From a bacterium (GTDB lineage: Bacteria; 4484-113; JAFGCY01), in assembly GCA_020849855.1 (NCBI GenBank), contig JADZFO010000038.1, positions 124,001 through 188,000 of the forward strand: DNA of 64,000 nucleotides, read 5' to 3'. A program made the position numbers and the translations under genes. The notes beneath the pieces were generated by a model, which saw only the letters and a program-made list of their open reading frames with translations, did no database searches and was not told the DNA's origin. Positions 25,407-35,837 of this stretch are shown piece by piece (the stretch's first letter is position 1; each line of letters starts with the position of its first letter).

Positions 25407-25895
25407 ATGTGGTTCCATTCAAGATATAGCCTGACTAAGCCTCGAGCAATCATTCAGAGTCTGCTGGCCCTTGCCTTAATTGGGACTGTCGCCGCAGCCA
25501 TTCTGTGGCACTACAACACTTTACTAAAACGTGACTATCCGATTCGGAATCTGGAGACCCTTGGCTCAATCTTGGAGTTTACCTACGAGGGGCCTTTCCC
25601 ACTGAAGTCCATTCACCTGGTTCGACTTGATCAGGACCTGGGACCAGGCTTCAGCAATAAAATCAGTACGATTGATGACAACGTTGAGTTCGAAGGACTG
25701 GATGGGTGTGAGATTGTCTTCTCAGTGTTGGATCCGGAGCCAGTTGGAAAACGTGTTCCGTTTCCCCGAATCCTGTCGAACTCAATGGAATACGATTACA
25801 GAATTCCCGCAGCACCCTCAAGCCCTGCCGGGTTCACGTACCTGTTCATTCAACGGAACTCGTGGCAGGTCAACTGCTTCAAACTTACAGATTGA
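25407..25895 (+). CDS. Hypothetical membrane-anchored protein, lower GC
   Basis: 162 residues with one hydrophobic helix at ~16-36 (IIQSLLALALIGTVAAAILW) and an outer domain rich in beta-prone sequence. The base composition is visibly more AT-rich than neighbouring genes, suggesting recent acquisition. TATAAT lies at 25389-25394, and the ATG falls inside a half-copy of the GGCGGACGGATG repeat also seen near 907. No family recognised and no operon partner. Confidence 0.65.
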   Translation: MWFHSRYSLTKPRAIIQSLLALALIGTVAAAILWHYNTLLKRDYPIRNLETLGSILEFTYEGPFPLKSIHLVRLDQDLGPGFSNKISTIDDNVEFEGLDGCEIVFSVLDPEPVGKRVPFPRILSNSMEYDYRIPAAPSSPAGFTYLFIQRNSWQVNCFKLTD

Positions 25896-26077
25896 CTGAC
25901 AACACAGCGCACATTGCAGCAAAACACAGCGCACCTTTTGCAAACCGAACTCGCATGCGAAAGCCGATTTCTACTTGAGGCGAGCTGCTCTATCTTGAGC
26001 TCTGCGGCTCCTTGGCTCCGGTGAACCGTGAGAAGGGCGGCGACTGCGCGCCGCCCCAACAGGGATAATGCATCTGC

Positions 26078-27391
26078 GTGCTACTCGCCGTTTACAACGC
26101 GCTGATCAGCGTGCTCTGGCCGCTGCTCTACCTTTACCCGCCCTTTCGGGGCACGATCCGCGCGCGCCTGGGGCACTTTGAGCTGGGCAGCTATGACCCC
26201 GCCGCGCCGGGGCTCAAAGTGCTGGTCAACGCAGTATCCGCCGGCGAGGTTGTCGCGATCAGCTCCTTTATCCGCGAGCTGAAGCGCCGGCGGCCGGACT
26301 GCCAGGTGGTCCTGCTGACCACCACCGACAGCGGGCAGGAGATGGCGCGGCAGAAGCTGGCCGATGCTGTGTCCCTGGCCTGTTATTTCCCCCTCGCCGA
26401 CCTGCCCTTTGTGGTCAAGCGCTACCTGGATAAGCTGCGGCCGGAGCTTTACATCTCCTGCGAGTCCGAGCTGTGGCCCAACATCCAGAGCCAGTGCCGG
26501 CGGCGCGGGATACCGGTGGCCCTGGTCAACGCGCGCCTGTACCTGCATAACAAGACCGGCCTGCGCGGCGCTGTCGTGCGCGGCCTGTATCAGCTTTGCG
26601 ACCTGATTGTCTGCCAGGACGAAGACCAGCGCGGGAACTTCCTGAAGTTCGGCCTGCCGGATCAGGTGCTTGCCGTGAGCGGCAACACCAAGTTCGACTT
26701 CGAGGTTGAGGCCTGGGACGAGTGGCGCCTGGCCCAGTGGCGCGAGCTTTTCGCACTGGACCCGCAGCAGCCGGTGCTGGTGGCCGGCTCGACCCACCCC
26801 GGGGAGGAAGCGCTGATCTTCAGCGCCGTGCAGGAGCTGCGCGGCCGCGGAATGCATCTGCAGCTTGTCCTGGCGCCGCGGCACATTGAGCGCATCAGCG
26901 AGGTGCAGCAGAGCGCGCTGCAGGCCGGCTTCCGCCCGCGCCTGCTGAGCCAGCTGCAGGCGCCGGAGGAACACCACGCCAGCCTTGGGGCGCACCACCG
27001 CCACGACCTGGTGCTGGTGGACAGATACGGCGTGCTGCTGGACTGCTACCGCCTGGCGGATCTGGTGCTCATGGGCGGCACCTTCCATCCGAAGGTGGGC
27101 GGGCACAACATCCTGGAGGCGACGATCCTGGGCAAGCCGGTGCTGGCCGGGCCGCATGTCTACAGCATCCTGGCCCAGACAGCGATGCTGGAGCGCGCCG
27201 AGGCCCTGCTGCGCGCGGACTGCGACATCTCCAGCGCCGACGGCCCGGCCGCGCTGGCTTCCGCGCTGCAGACCCCGCTGCAGCATCCGGCCCGCAGCGC
27301 GGAGCTAGGGGAGCGCGCGCGCAAGCTGACCCTGGCCAACCAGGGCTCGGCAAAGCGCGCGGTGGACGCAGTGCTGAAGCTGATCCGCTAG
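26078..27391 (+). CDS. waaA: 3-deoxy-D-manno-octulosonic acid transferase
   Basis: Adds Kdo to lipid A precursors at the inner membrane, so its presence indicates lipopolysaccharide and an outer membrane. 437 residues: an N-terminal membrane-anchor segment (YNALISVLWPLLYLYPP), the acceptor-side motifs VNAVSAGEV and SCESELWPN, NARLY, and in the donor half VAGSTHPGEEALI and GGHNILEA. The start is GTG, eight bases after GATAAT. It is not next to other lipopolysaccharide genes. Confidence 0.94.
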   Translation: MLLAVYNALISVLWPLLYLYPPFRGTIRARLGHFELGSYDPAAPGLKVLVNAVSAGEVVAISSFIRELKRRRPDCQVVLLTTTDSGQEMARQKLADAVSLACYFPLADLPFVVKRYLDKLRPELYISCESELWPNIQSQCRRRGIPVALVNARLYLHNKTGLRGAVVRGLYQLCDLIVCQDEDQRGNFLKFGLPDQVLAVSGNTKFDFEVEAWDEWRLAQWRELFALDPQQPVLVAGSTHPGEEALIFSAVQELRGRGMHLQLVLAPRHIERISEVQQSALQAGFRPRLLSQLQAPEEHHASLGAHHRHDLVLVDRYGVLLDCYRLADLVLMGGTFHPKVGGHNILEATILGKPVLAGPHVYSILAQTAMLERAEALLRADCDISSADGPAALASALQTPLQHPARSAELGERARKLTLANQGSAKRAVDAVLKLIR

Positions 27392-27407
27392 AGCCTGTAC
27401 TTGCAAG

Positions 27408-27484
27408 GGTGCAGGCCTGCCTGCACTTGTAGGGTGCAGGCCTGCCTGCACCATTTCCGGAGGTGCACGCACGCCTGCACCCTA
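27408..27484. repeat. Cluster of three GTAGGGTGCAGGC palindromes
   Basis: Three palindromes in tandem: 27408-27427, 27430-27452 and about 27471-27484 plus its left arm, built from GGTGCAGGC and GCCTGCACC arms and ending in CCCTAC. A further palindrome GCCCGGGC...GCCCGGGC lies at about 27503-27525. They fill the gap between two convergent genes and may end transcription. Confidence 0.75.
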
Positions 27485-27563
27485 CCGACCTCGATAGCAG
27501 AGCGCCCGGGCGGGATGCCCGGGCGCAATGTCACCTGACTCGCAGGTCAGCCGATAGAGATGA

Positions 27564-29006
27564 CTAAGGTTGGAAGGCCCCGTCTTCCCACTTCTGGAAG
27601 AGGGCCTTCTGGGAGTCCGTCAGGTTGATGGTCGCGTGGAAGCCGAAGGGCGGCATGGAGCCGCTCTGAGCGCGCGAGTTGCCGTGTTGCTTGAAGGTCA
27701 AGTCCGTTCCACCATATGTGTCCCAGTTAACATCCGGATGTGCGCCGTGCCGCTCAGCCCCGGTATAGGCGCTGTTATGGCAGTTCATGCAGACCGGCTC
27801 AAAGACCAGGGGCTTCATGTGCGTGGCATAGCTCACGGTGTCAGGAATCGTGTAGGCCGTCGCCGTGAAGTCCTGGGTCTGGTCATGGTCTCCGGTGAGG
27901 AAGGCTTTGGGTGGATCAAAGCTGAAGCCGCTCAGCAGGGGCACCACGCGGAAGTCCTCGATCTCATTCAGGATCTCGAAGCTGTAGTTACCCTGCGCGT
28001 CGGTCACGGTATCCAGCTGCTCAAAGGGCACCATCACGGTCACGCCGGCCAGCGGAGTATCGCCGTCCATGATCTTGCCGCTGATGGTGAAGGGCGGGCC
28101 GCCGCCCTGCAGGGTGCCGACAAAGTTCTGGCCGCTGACATCCGCGTTGCTCACCGTCACGTCCCGGTTGGGCGGGGCGAAGGTGAAGCCCGTCAGGCTG
28201 GGGGTCAGCGTGTAGTCCCCGGCTTCGATATCCTCAAAGCTGAAACTGCCGTCAATGCCGGACTGGGCCACATGGCCGCCGGGCTGCAGGCTGAGGTTGA
28301 CGCCGGGCAGCGCGACGGAGCCCGCGCTGTTGGTGACGGTGCCGCTGACGGTGAAGCTGGGGGTCTGGCCGTCGTCGACGGTCAATTGGACCTGCTGCAC
28401 CGAAGCGGTGGTGGAGTCATAGGCGAGGGCCAGGCCATAAACCCGGCCGCCGGGGGACTTGTAATTCCCGTTGTTGAGGTTCAGGAAGGCCTTGGCGCCG
28501 GCCAGTGTGGGATAAGGCCCCTTGAAGTCCCAGGCCAGGCGCTCATAGTTGGCGATGGCGATCCAGGCGCTGCCCGGGGAGCTGACGTCCATGGTGAAGA
28601 CAAGGGCCTGCAGCGTACCGGCGGGCGGGGTGAACTCAAACATGCCGTACTCGAAGCCGCCGGCAGGCGCGACGAGGGACAGGTTGGAGCCGTCGTTGAC
28701 GGCGCCGGCCGAACGCGGGCTGGCCTGGCTGCCGGTGAGGGTCAGGGTCTGCAGCACCGTGGCCCCGCGCGCGCTGTCCATCGGGATAGGCGGCAGGCCG
28801 CGCAGCATGGCAGCCAGCGGTGGCTGGGAGCCGGGACGCGCATCCGAGGGGCGTGCGTCCGTCTGGCGTGCGTCGGTCTGGCGCAGGTTCTCAAGGCTGC
28901 CGCTTTCCGGCCTGCCTGCGCAGGCGGAGAGTGCTGCTGCGAGCAGACAGACTGCGACAGTCTGAACAGCCCGGATAAACAAGGGGACACTGGTCTTTAT
29001 GCTCAT
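27564..29006 (-). CDS. Modular lipoprotein with terminal heme-type CxxCH domain
   Basis: 480 residues with lipobox LSACAG. Residues ~95-210 form the module shared with three other lipoproteins (GSAWIAIANYERLAWDF; SPGGRVYGLALA). Two carboxypeptidase-regulatory-like beta repeats follow (~225-300 and ~303-385; GVNLSLQPGGHVAQSGIDGS and GVTVMVPFEQ...DAQGNYSFE). The C-terminal ~90 residues contain CMNCH near residue 406 with an SGSMPP segment, suggesting a covalently bound heme c. The start ATG follows GGGAGGTAAGGA. The combination implies a surface protein able to carry electrons; this is inference. Confidence 0.84.
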   Translation of the reverse strand: MSIKTSVPLFIRAVQTVAVCLLAAALSACAGRPESGSLENLRQTDARQTDARPSDARPGSQPPLAAMLRGLPPIPMDSARGATVLQTLTLTGSQASPRSAGAVNDGSNLSLVAPAGGFEYGMFEFTPPAGTLQALVFTMDVSSPGSAWIAIANYERLAWDFKGPYPTLAGAKAFLNLNNGNYKSPGGRVYGLALAYDSTTASVQQVQLTVDDGQTPSFTVSGTVTNSAGSVALPGVNLSLQPGGHVAQSGIDGSFSFEDIEAGDYTLTPSLTGFTFAPPNRDVTVSNADVSGQNFVGTLQGGGPPFTISGKIMDGDTPLAGVTVMVPFEQLDTVTDAQGNYSFEILNEIEDFRVVPLLSGFSFDPPKAFLTGDHDQTQDFTATAYTIPDTVSYATHMKPLVFEPVCMNCHNSAYTGAERHGAHPDVNWDTYGGTDLTFKQHGNSRAQSGSMPPFGFHATINLTDSQKALFQKWEDGAFQP

Positions 29007-29226
29007 TCCTTACCTCCCGTATCAGCCGTGAAGAAAGAAAGCCCGGAGGCTGTCTGTGCGGAAGAACCAGCCCACCCGGGCAGTGAGTCAGACCCGTGTG
29101 CGAGCAGCCGGTTCCCGCATTATTAGGATACCCTTGAATCAGGCCGAGTCAGTTAAGGCTGGGTTTAGTCCGCAGACAAGCATGTGGATCATTCCAGCTT
29201 TGACAGGGTGCTGGCGCTGGCCGCGA

Positions 29227-29853
29227 CTAGCGGATCTCCGGCTCGCCGTCGATCTCGACCCAGACATTGATCTGGCCGAAGTCCTGCTTGAGGGTGTCGA
29301 CGGCATAGTCCAGCAGCGCGTCGATGCCGCTTTCCGGCAGGCCGAGCATGTAGCGCCGCATGGGCTCGTGGTAGAGCTGGCCTTCATAAACCCAGGCGCC
29401 CTGCGCATCAGAGCGGGTGAAGCCGCCGGCCAGTTCGCACAGGCGCTTCTCCAGGGCATCCAGCTGGGCGGCCGGGATCGGCTCGCCGCTGTTGAAGTTC
29501 ACGGGGCAGTGGAAGACGAAAGTGTGCAGCTCCGGGCTGCTGTCAGCCGGCAGCGGCTGCGCCTGTGTTGTCTCGACCACCAGGGCCGCGCCCTCGGCCT
29601 CGATCGCAGCGCTGCTGCTGGCGCCAATGGCGATGCCGCCGCCGCCGGCCTCGATCATGTCGGCATAGGGGCCGAGATAGAAGCCGTACTGGGCCAGCAC
29701 CTTGAGCACGGCATCAGCATCGATGGAGGCGCTGGCCGCCGCCGCGGTGTTGTCGCAGCACTCATCACAGCAGCATTCGTGGGCGCGCGCCAGCACAGGC
29801 GCGCTGAGCATCAGGGTCGCAAAGACAGCCAGCAGGCTGATGGTGATACGCAT
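29227..29853 (-). CDS. Cys-rich secreted protein
   Basis: 208 residues starting MRITISLLAVFATLML, a signal peptide cleaved near VLARA. The mature N-terminus has a striking cysteine cluster, HECCCDECCDN, that could bind metal or form disulfides. An Ala/Gly-rich middle precedes a C-terminal ~100-residue alpha/beta domain (LHTFVFHCPVNFNSGEPIP...LEKRLCELAGGF...) that I do not assign. ATG 29853 is chosen over the longer frame because it begins the signal peptide and lies six bases after TACCAT (29860-29865). No family recognised. Confidence 0.72.
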   Translation of the reverse strand: MRITISLLAVFATLMLSAPVLARAHECCCDECCDNTAAAASASIDADAVLKVLAQYGFYLGPYADMIEAGGGGIAIGASSSAAIEAEGAALVVETTQAQPLPADSSPELHTFVFHCPVNFNSGEPIPAAQLDALEKRLCELAGGFTRSDAQGAWVYEGQLYHEPMRRYMLGLPESGIDALLDYAVDTLKQDFGQINVWVEIDGEPEIR

Positions 29854-29871
29854 GCGGGGATGGTAGCACGG

Positions 29872-29896
29872 TAGGCTGCACGCGTGCCTGCACCTC
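29872..29896. repeat. GTAGGCTGCACGCGTGCC palindrome
   Basis: A copy of the TGCAGGC/GCCTGCA palindrome family, upstream of the Cys-rich protein and immediately left of the inverted-repeat cassette. Confidence 0.6.
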
Positions 29897-29971
29897 TGGG
29901 ATGGGAACCCGATCCAACGCAGAGGCGCAGAGAACGCAGAGTTTCGCTGAGGAAGACCATGCACTTGAGGC

Positions 29972-29977
29972 TATACT
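29972..29977 (+). promoter_or_regulatory. Leaderless -10 box of the cassette gene
   Basis: TATACT seven bases before the in-frame GTG at 29985; this decided the start of that gene. Confidence 0.55.
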
Positions 29978-29984
29978 CGCATTG

Positions 29985-30350
29985 GTGCGACCCGGCAACC
30001 AGCCGTGCGGTTGCGCGACGCTATTGGCAGTTTACTCATATGACGAACTCGTCAAGATAGTGATGGAGCATCCTTCTCACAGAGTACTCTGGGACAAGGA
30101 TGTTAAGGCCGACGACATCCTAAACATAAGTTTTGGAAGCAGCACCATTCACTTTGGATCGTTTCAAGCCTACCTGCACGGGCATCGCGGCGAAGTGCTT
30201 CTTTACTTCGACGCGAATGGTGACTTGTTAGACATCGAGATTTGCTCTTTCCCAAAATCTTCCTGGTCTGCCACAGGCCGTAAGCAGCCCACCATAGCCA
30301 TCCGCTGGCTCAACTTCGTTGACAGACTTCGCTGGGCTCTCAGGATCTAG
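29985..30350 (+). CDS. Hypothetical protein inside inverted-repeat cassette
   Basis: 121 residues from GTG 29985. The frame is open further upstream, but that part only translates the CGCAGAG repeat. The product is soluble and mixed alpha/beta (SYDELVKIVMEH; DDILNISFGSSTIHFGSF; GEVLLYFDANGDLLDIEI). Codon use is more AT-rich than in the surroundings, consistent with transfer. No family recognised. It is the only gene between the inverted repeats at 29911 and 30406. Confidence 0.6.
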   Translation: MRPGNQPCGCATLLAVYSYDELVKIVMEHPSHRVLWDKDVKADDILNISFGSSTIHFGSFQAYLHGHRGEVLLYFDANGDLLDIEICSFPKSSWSATGRKQPTIAIRWLNFVDRLRWALRI

Positions 30351-30444
30351 GTCAGTTTATTCGGCTCTGCGTAACTCTGCGCCCTCTGCGTCTCTGCGTT
30401 TGGATCGGAACGCAGCATTCGTGCGAGCTGTAACGGATAGAAGA

Positions 30445-30506
30445 ATGCCGGCTAAAGCCGGCGCTCCGACAGGAAGGGGAAGGTGCAGGCACGCATGCAT
30501 CCTACA
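30445..30506. repeat. GCCGGCTAAAGCCGGC repeat and GGTGCAGGC palindrome
   Basis: 30445-30467 (ATGCCGGCTAAAGCCGGC plus GCTCC) is identical to 30986-31008 inside the downstream gene. 30482-30505 is a GGTGCAGGC...CCTAC palindrome whose last bases form the TACAAT box used by that gene. Confidence 0.8.
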
Positions 30507-30508
30507 AT
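30503..30508 (+). promoter_or_regulatory. Leaderless -10 box built from a repeat end
   Basis: TACAAT, formed by the CCTAC end of the palindrome plus AAT, six bases before the ATG at 30515. Confidence 0.65.
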
Positions 30509-30514
30509 AATGCG

Positions 30515-32845
<2,331 letters not shown>

Positions 32846-32879
32846 GAGGCTCTTAAAGGGAGCCAGCCTGGGGGTAGTG

Positions 32880-33344
32880 ATGGAGCGAGCAGTACAGCTG
32901 GCTTTGTTGTGTCTTGCAGTTGCGTGGATGTCGTCGGCCTGCACGCCGGAAGCCGGCGGCAGGACCACTGAATGGATATCGAGATACTCCTCTCCTTTCT
33001 TCTTTACCAGTCTGGAGCCTTATACGCAGCTTGAGTCCAATACTGTAGTTACTACGGAGACAGTTCTGTACGCCTATGTTTATACATACGGCCACACCGG
33101 CGAGCGCTACGACTCCTGGGTCAAGGTCGAGATAGACCTGGGTGATGGAACTGGCTGGATCGATATCACCGACAAGACGCGCAGCTATTACAAGAAGGGG
33201 GCCAGGGAGTTTAATGCGCTGGCGGTTACTTATGGACGCCCAGGCACCTATCATGTGCGGTCGCGAACAACTTTCAGAGGTGGCGAAATTGTCTACTCCA
33301 ATAGCTTTGGAGAATCAACAGGCCTGGTCGTAAGCGCTCCCTAA
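32880..33344 (+). CDS. Small putative lipoprotein
   Basis: About 154 residues; the signal peptide ends MSSACT, a plausible lipobox. The mature part is a single beta-rich domain (YTYGHTGERYDSWVKVEIDLGD, GTGWIDITDKTRSYYKKG, GRPGTYHVRSRTTFRGGEI) that resembles a PKD-like fold in its strand pattern. GGGGG lies before the ATG at 32880; a GTG one codon earlier is possible. More AT-rich than its neighbours. Function unknown. Confidence 0.7.
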   Translation: MERAVQLALLCLAVAWMSSACTPEAGGRTTEWISRYSSPFFFTSLEPYTQLESNTVVTTETVLYAYVYTYGHTGERYDSWVKVEIDLGDGTGWIDITDKTRSYYKKGAREFNALAVTYGRPGTYHVRSRTTFRGGEIVYSNSFGESTGLVVSAP

Positions 33345-33398
33345 TGTACTGACCTGACGGATCCACCAGTCGGCTCAGGACTGCTACACTGATTGCAG

Positions 33399-34298
33399 AT
33401 GCAACAGGAGCGCAGAGCCGGGCAATTGCAGGCCGATGGACTACTTCCAGAGCTGGAGTCAGTCGCGCTTAACACCTCTACCGACTCGCAGCCGGCTGAA
33501 GGCGGCCTGGGCGACGACTTGCTGGCCAGAATTGAAGTCCGACTGGGGCGGAAGCTGGCCCCCACTGAGCGAGCAATCCTCGCGCGCCCACCTGCCAAAG
33601 AGCCCAGTCTTTCCTTCCTGGCTTACCAGATCCTCGGCGAGCTGCGCCATCGGCGCGAGAAGCTGCTGCTGCCGCTCAGCAGCGTGCTTACAAACGATCT
33701 CACGGCAAGCGGCATGGAAATGCGTTCGCGCCCCTGGGCCGAAATCCTGCTGGGTCTGTGGCCGGTGCCTTTTATTGTTTCTGATTACGCAGGCGGCGGC
33801 CAGCCCAGCCTGCTGCTGCCAGGGCTGCTGGTGCTGGGCGTCGTGCAGACGGTCCTGGTGCTGGCCAGTGAGCTGCGTCTCAAGAAGAAGGTCGATGCGG
33901 GCCTGCGGGACATCAGCCTGATCATGCGCGCGATTGAAGCTGACCCGGGGCTGCTGGAGATCCGCGAGCACGTGCCGCCACCCTGGAGCTGGCTTTTCTT
34001 TAGCGGGAAGTACAGGAGCCTGAAGGATTATGTCGCCCTGCTAAGCGCCAACCTGGACTGGTATCTGGGCCCGCCGCGGATGCTGCTGCGCTGGAGCTGG
34101 ATCACGGGCCCGCTGGGCGCGGCGGCACTGGCCAGCGCAGTGTGGTTCTGGGGCCTCGGCCCCGGCGGCGCGCCAGGCGTAAACACCATGGCAGTCGCAA
34201 TGGCGGGCTTTTACCTGCTGGTATATGCCTTGCGGCATGAGTCATCGCGCCGGGCCTACTTTATCGACAAGCTGATTGAAGTGCTGCGGACCCCCTGA
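33399..34298 (+). CDS. Divergent member of the NLEWYLDP membrane family
   Basis: About 300 residues. An N-terminal soluble region of about 115 residues is followed by hydrophobic segments (~120-160), a helical region, and two more segments near 230-275. The stretch LLEIREHVPPPWSWLF...YRSLKDYVALLSANLDWYLGP matches the family core seen at 47061, 47956, 48757, 49521 and 53052 (PDI-E--P...PRSLEQ...NLEWYLDP), and AYFIDKLIEVL matches their C-terminal helix. It is the most divergent copy and has an extra N-terminal domain. TACACT lies eight bases before the ATG. Function unknown. Confidence 0.7.
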   Translation: MQQERRAGQLQADGLLPELESVALNTSTDSQPAEGGLGDDLLARIEVRLGRKLAPTERAILARPPAKEPSLSFLAYQILGELRHRREKLLLPLSSVLTNDLTASGMEMRSRPWAEILLGLWPVPFIVSDYAGGGQPSLLLPGLLVLGVVQTVLVLASELRLKKKVDAGLRDISLIMRAIEADPGLLEIREHVPPPWSWLFFSGKYRSLKDYVALLSANLDWYLGPPRMLLRWSWITGPLGAAALASAVWFWGLGPGGAPGVNTMAVAMAGFYLLVYALRHESSRRAYFIDKLIEVLRTP

Positions 34299-34317
34299 AA
34301 CTTCAGGCGGTCGCGCC

Positions 34318-34965
34318 TCAGACCGGTCGCAGGCGCAGACCCGGCTGCATCTCGCGCATCAGCAGGTACATATCCAGCGCGCAATAGCGCTGTAACGTTT
34401 CCGGTGTGCCCCGCAAGCTGTGGCACAGCCGCGGAAGATCCGGTTCATTCCCGCGCAGAAGGCTGATCATCGCCAGTGCGTTGTCCTTCTCCCAGACGAA
34501 CTCGTGCTCATCCGAGGCGGCGATCCGCTCGGTGCTGGCGATCAGCAGCCGCAGGTCGCCAAGGAAATAGGCGAGGCTGGCGGCGCGCACCGCGGCAATC
34601 ATGCCATGACGCAATTGAAAGTCGAAGTACTGCTTCAGGCAGCGCGGATCGTCCAGCCGTGCTGCAACCATAATGTAGTCAAGGCAGAAGGCGTCCCAGC
34701 CGACAAGGCTTGAGCCGCCTGAAACCTGAATGCGTCCGGCGAACCGGGCGAGGTTGTCAAGGGGTCGGCGGTCGAAGGTGCGGCTGCAGGTATAGGCGGC
34801 CACGTAGGCCGTCTGCAGCGGCCAGCGCTCATCCCCGAAATCGCTGTGGGCGGACAGTTCGCAGAACCTGTTCATCGCAGTGAGCGACGACAGGAACAGC
34901 CTTGATTCTACAAACCTGCTGTAAAGCACTCTCCCCCACCTCGCTGTAACAGCCTTGCCAGCCAC
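34318..34965 (-). CDS. Paralogue 1 of an unknown three-gene family
   Basis: 215 residues, predicted soluble and mainly helical. Aligned features with the next two genes: a Y-x-x-x-VES-x-LFLSS segment, ERWPLQTAYVAAYTCSRTFD, the helix DYIMVAARLDDP and AVRAASLAYFLGD. It starts at GTG and is the last gene of the operon beginning at 36727. The conserved aromatic/Cys segment AAYTCSRTFD is the best family signature. No known domain was recognised. Confidence 0.72.
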   Translation of the reverse strand: MAGKAVTARWGRVLYSRFVESRLFLSSLTAMNRFCELSAHSDFGDERWPLQTAYVAAYTCSRTFDRRPLDNLARFAGRIQVSGGSSLVGWDAFCLDYIMVAARLDDPRCLKQYFDFQLRHGMIAAVRAASLAYFLGDLRLLIASTERIAASDEHEFVWEKDNALAMISLLRGNEPDLPRLCHSLRGTPETLQRYCALDMYLLMREMQPGLRLRPV

Positions 34966-35112
34966 CAGATACTAACGAACAAATCAGATATGCGCTGGAG
35001 TTTGGCCCCAAGTTTGCACGGAGCGCACCAGCGCTGATGCAGGCAATAAGAAAGAGTGCGGATAAATGCACTATGCCGGACAAGCAGGGAATTGACTGAC
35101 GGTCAGCTTGCG

Positions 35113-35787
35113 TCAGGCAGCTTCCGTACGCAGACCTGGATGCATCAGTCGCAGCAGGAGATTCAGGTCGAGCGTGCAGTACTGCATATGTTCCGGCTGA
35201 GCATGTTTCAGCTGTCTGCACAGTGCCGGCAGGTCCGGCGATCTGCGCCGCAGCAGGCGGTACAGCGCGGTCGCGTTCTCGGCTTCCCAGCGGAAACTCG
35301 GCTGCGGGTCAGCCTTGATGCGTTCTATGCTCTCGGCTAGCAGCTCCGGCATTCCGAGATAGTGCGCCAGGCTCGCCGTGCGGACAGCAGTTATCGTTCC
35401 GCGGTAGTCAGGGTTGGCAAAGTAGGGGCGCAGGACCTGCGGATCATCCAGTCTTGCTGCAACCATCACGTAATCGGCGCAGAAAGACTCCCACCAGCTC
35501 AGCGAACCCTGCAGAAAGCTGCTCTCCCTGGCTAAGAGCAGCGCAATCTCTTCAAGCGCAGGCGCATCGAAAGTCCGGCTGCAGGTATAAGCTGCGAGGT
35601 AGGCGGTGCGAATCGGCCAGCGCTCGTTCTGCAGGCCCAGCCGGCAGGTGTCGCGCACGAAGCTGCGCATCCCGTTGCTGGATGACAAGAAGAGCCCCGA
35701 CTCGACATACTTGCTGCAGAGCATCGCCTTTAGAATCCGAAGCCGCCTTCGGGTCTCGAATTCTAACATGCCAGGTCGCATGTACAT
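35113..35787 (-). CDS. Paralogue 2 of an unknown three-gene family
   Basis: 224 residues, similar along its whole length to the genes at 34318 and 35838: KYVESGLFLSSSNGM, ERWPIRTAYLAAYTCSRTFD, DYVMVAARLDDPQVL and AVRTASLAHYLGM. Closest to paralogue 1. Three in-frame ATGs within the first seven codons make the exact start uncertain. It lies 50 bases after paralogue 3 and 147 before paralogue 1, all on the same strand. Soluble, function unknown. Confidence 0.72.
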   Translation of the reverse strand: MYMRPGMLEFETRRRLRILKAMLCSKYVESGLFLSSSNGMRSFVRDTCRLGLQNERWPIRTAYLAAYTCSRTFDAPALEEIALLLARESSFLQGSLSWWESFCADYVMVAARLDDPQVLRPYFANPDYRGTITAVRTASLAHYLGMPELLAESIERIKADPQPSFRWEAENATALYRLLRRRSPDLPALCRQLKHAQPEHMQYCTLDLNLLLRLMHPGLRTEAA

Positions 35788-35837
35788 GCAAGTGTTCGCC
35801 GCCTGTAACAGCGAATTCGCTTAGCAGCCAGGAGTGC

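Larger units (their letters stand above)
29911..30406. mobile_element. Cassette with inverted CGCAGAG repeats at both ends
   Basis: The left end reads GATCCAACGCAGAGGCGCAG and continues with AACGCAGAG (to ~29941). The right end (30365-30406) is its imperfect inverse, ending CTCTGCGTTTGGATC. The 496-base unit encloses one AT-richer gene (29985-30350). It has no transposase, so it could be a non-autonomous element; arrays of CGCAGAG are also known as plain intergenic repeats. Confidence 0.5.

Noticed and set aside
27408-27525. CRISPR-like array of short repeats
   Set aside because: The units are palindromes without constant spacers, differ from one another, and no cas gene is nearby.
27570-29126. 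518-codon plus-strand frame opposite the heme-motif lipoprotein
   Set aside because: The minus strand has a signal peptide, lipobox, ribosome-binding site and CMNCH motif; the plus frame has none.
29901-29984. Extension of the cassette gene to 29901
   Set aside because: The extra residues only translate the CGCAGAG repeat; the -10 box points to GTG 29985.
30319-30510. 63-codon plus-strand frame after the cassette gene
   Set aside because: It consists of the inverted CGCAGAG repeat and GCCGGC repeat, with no start signal.
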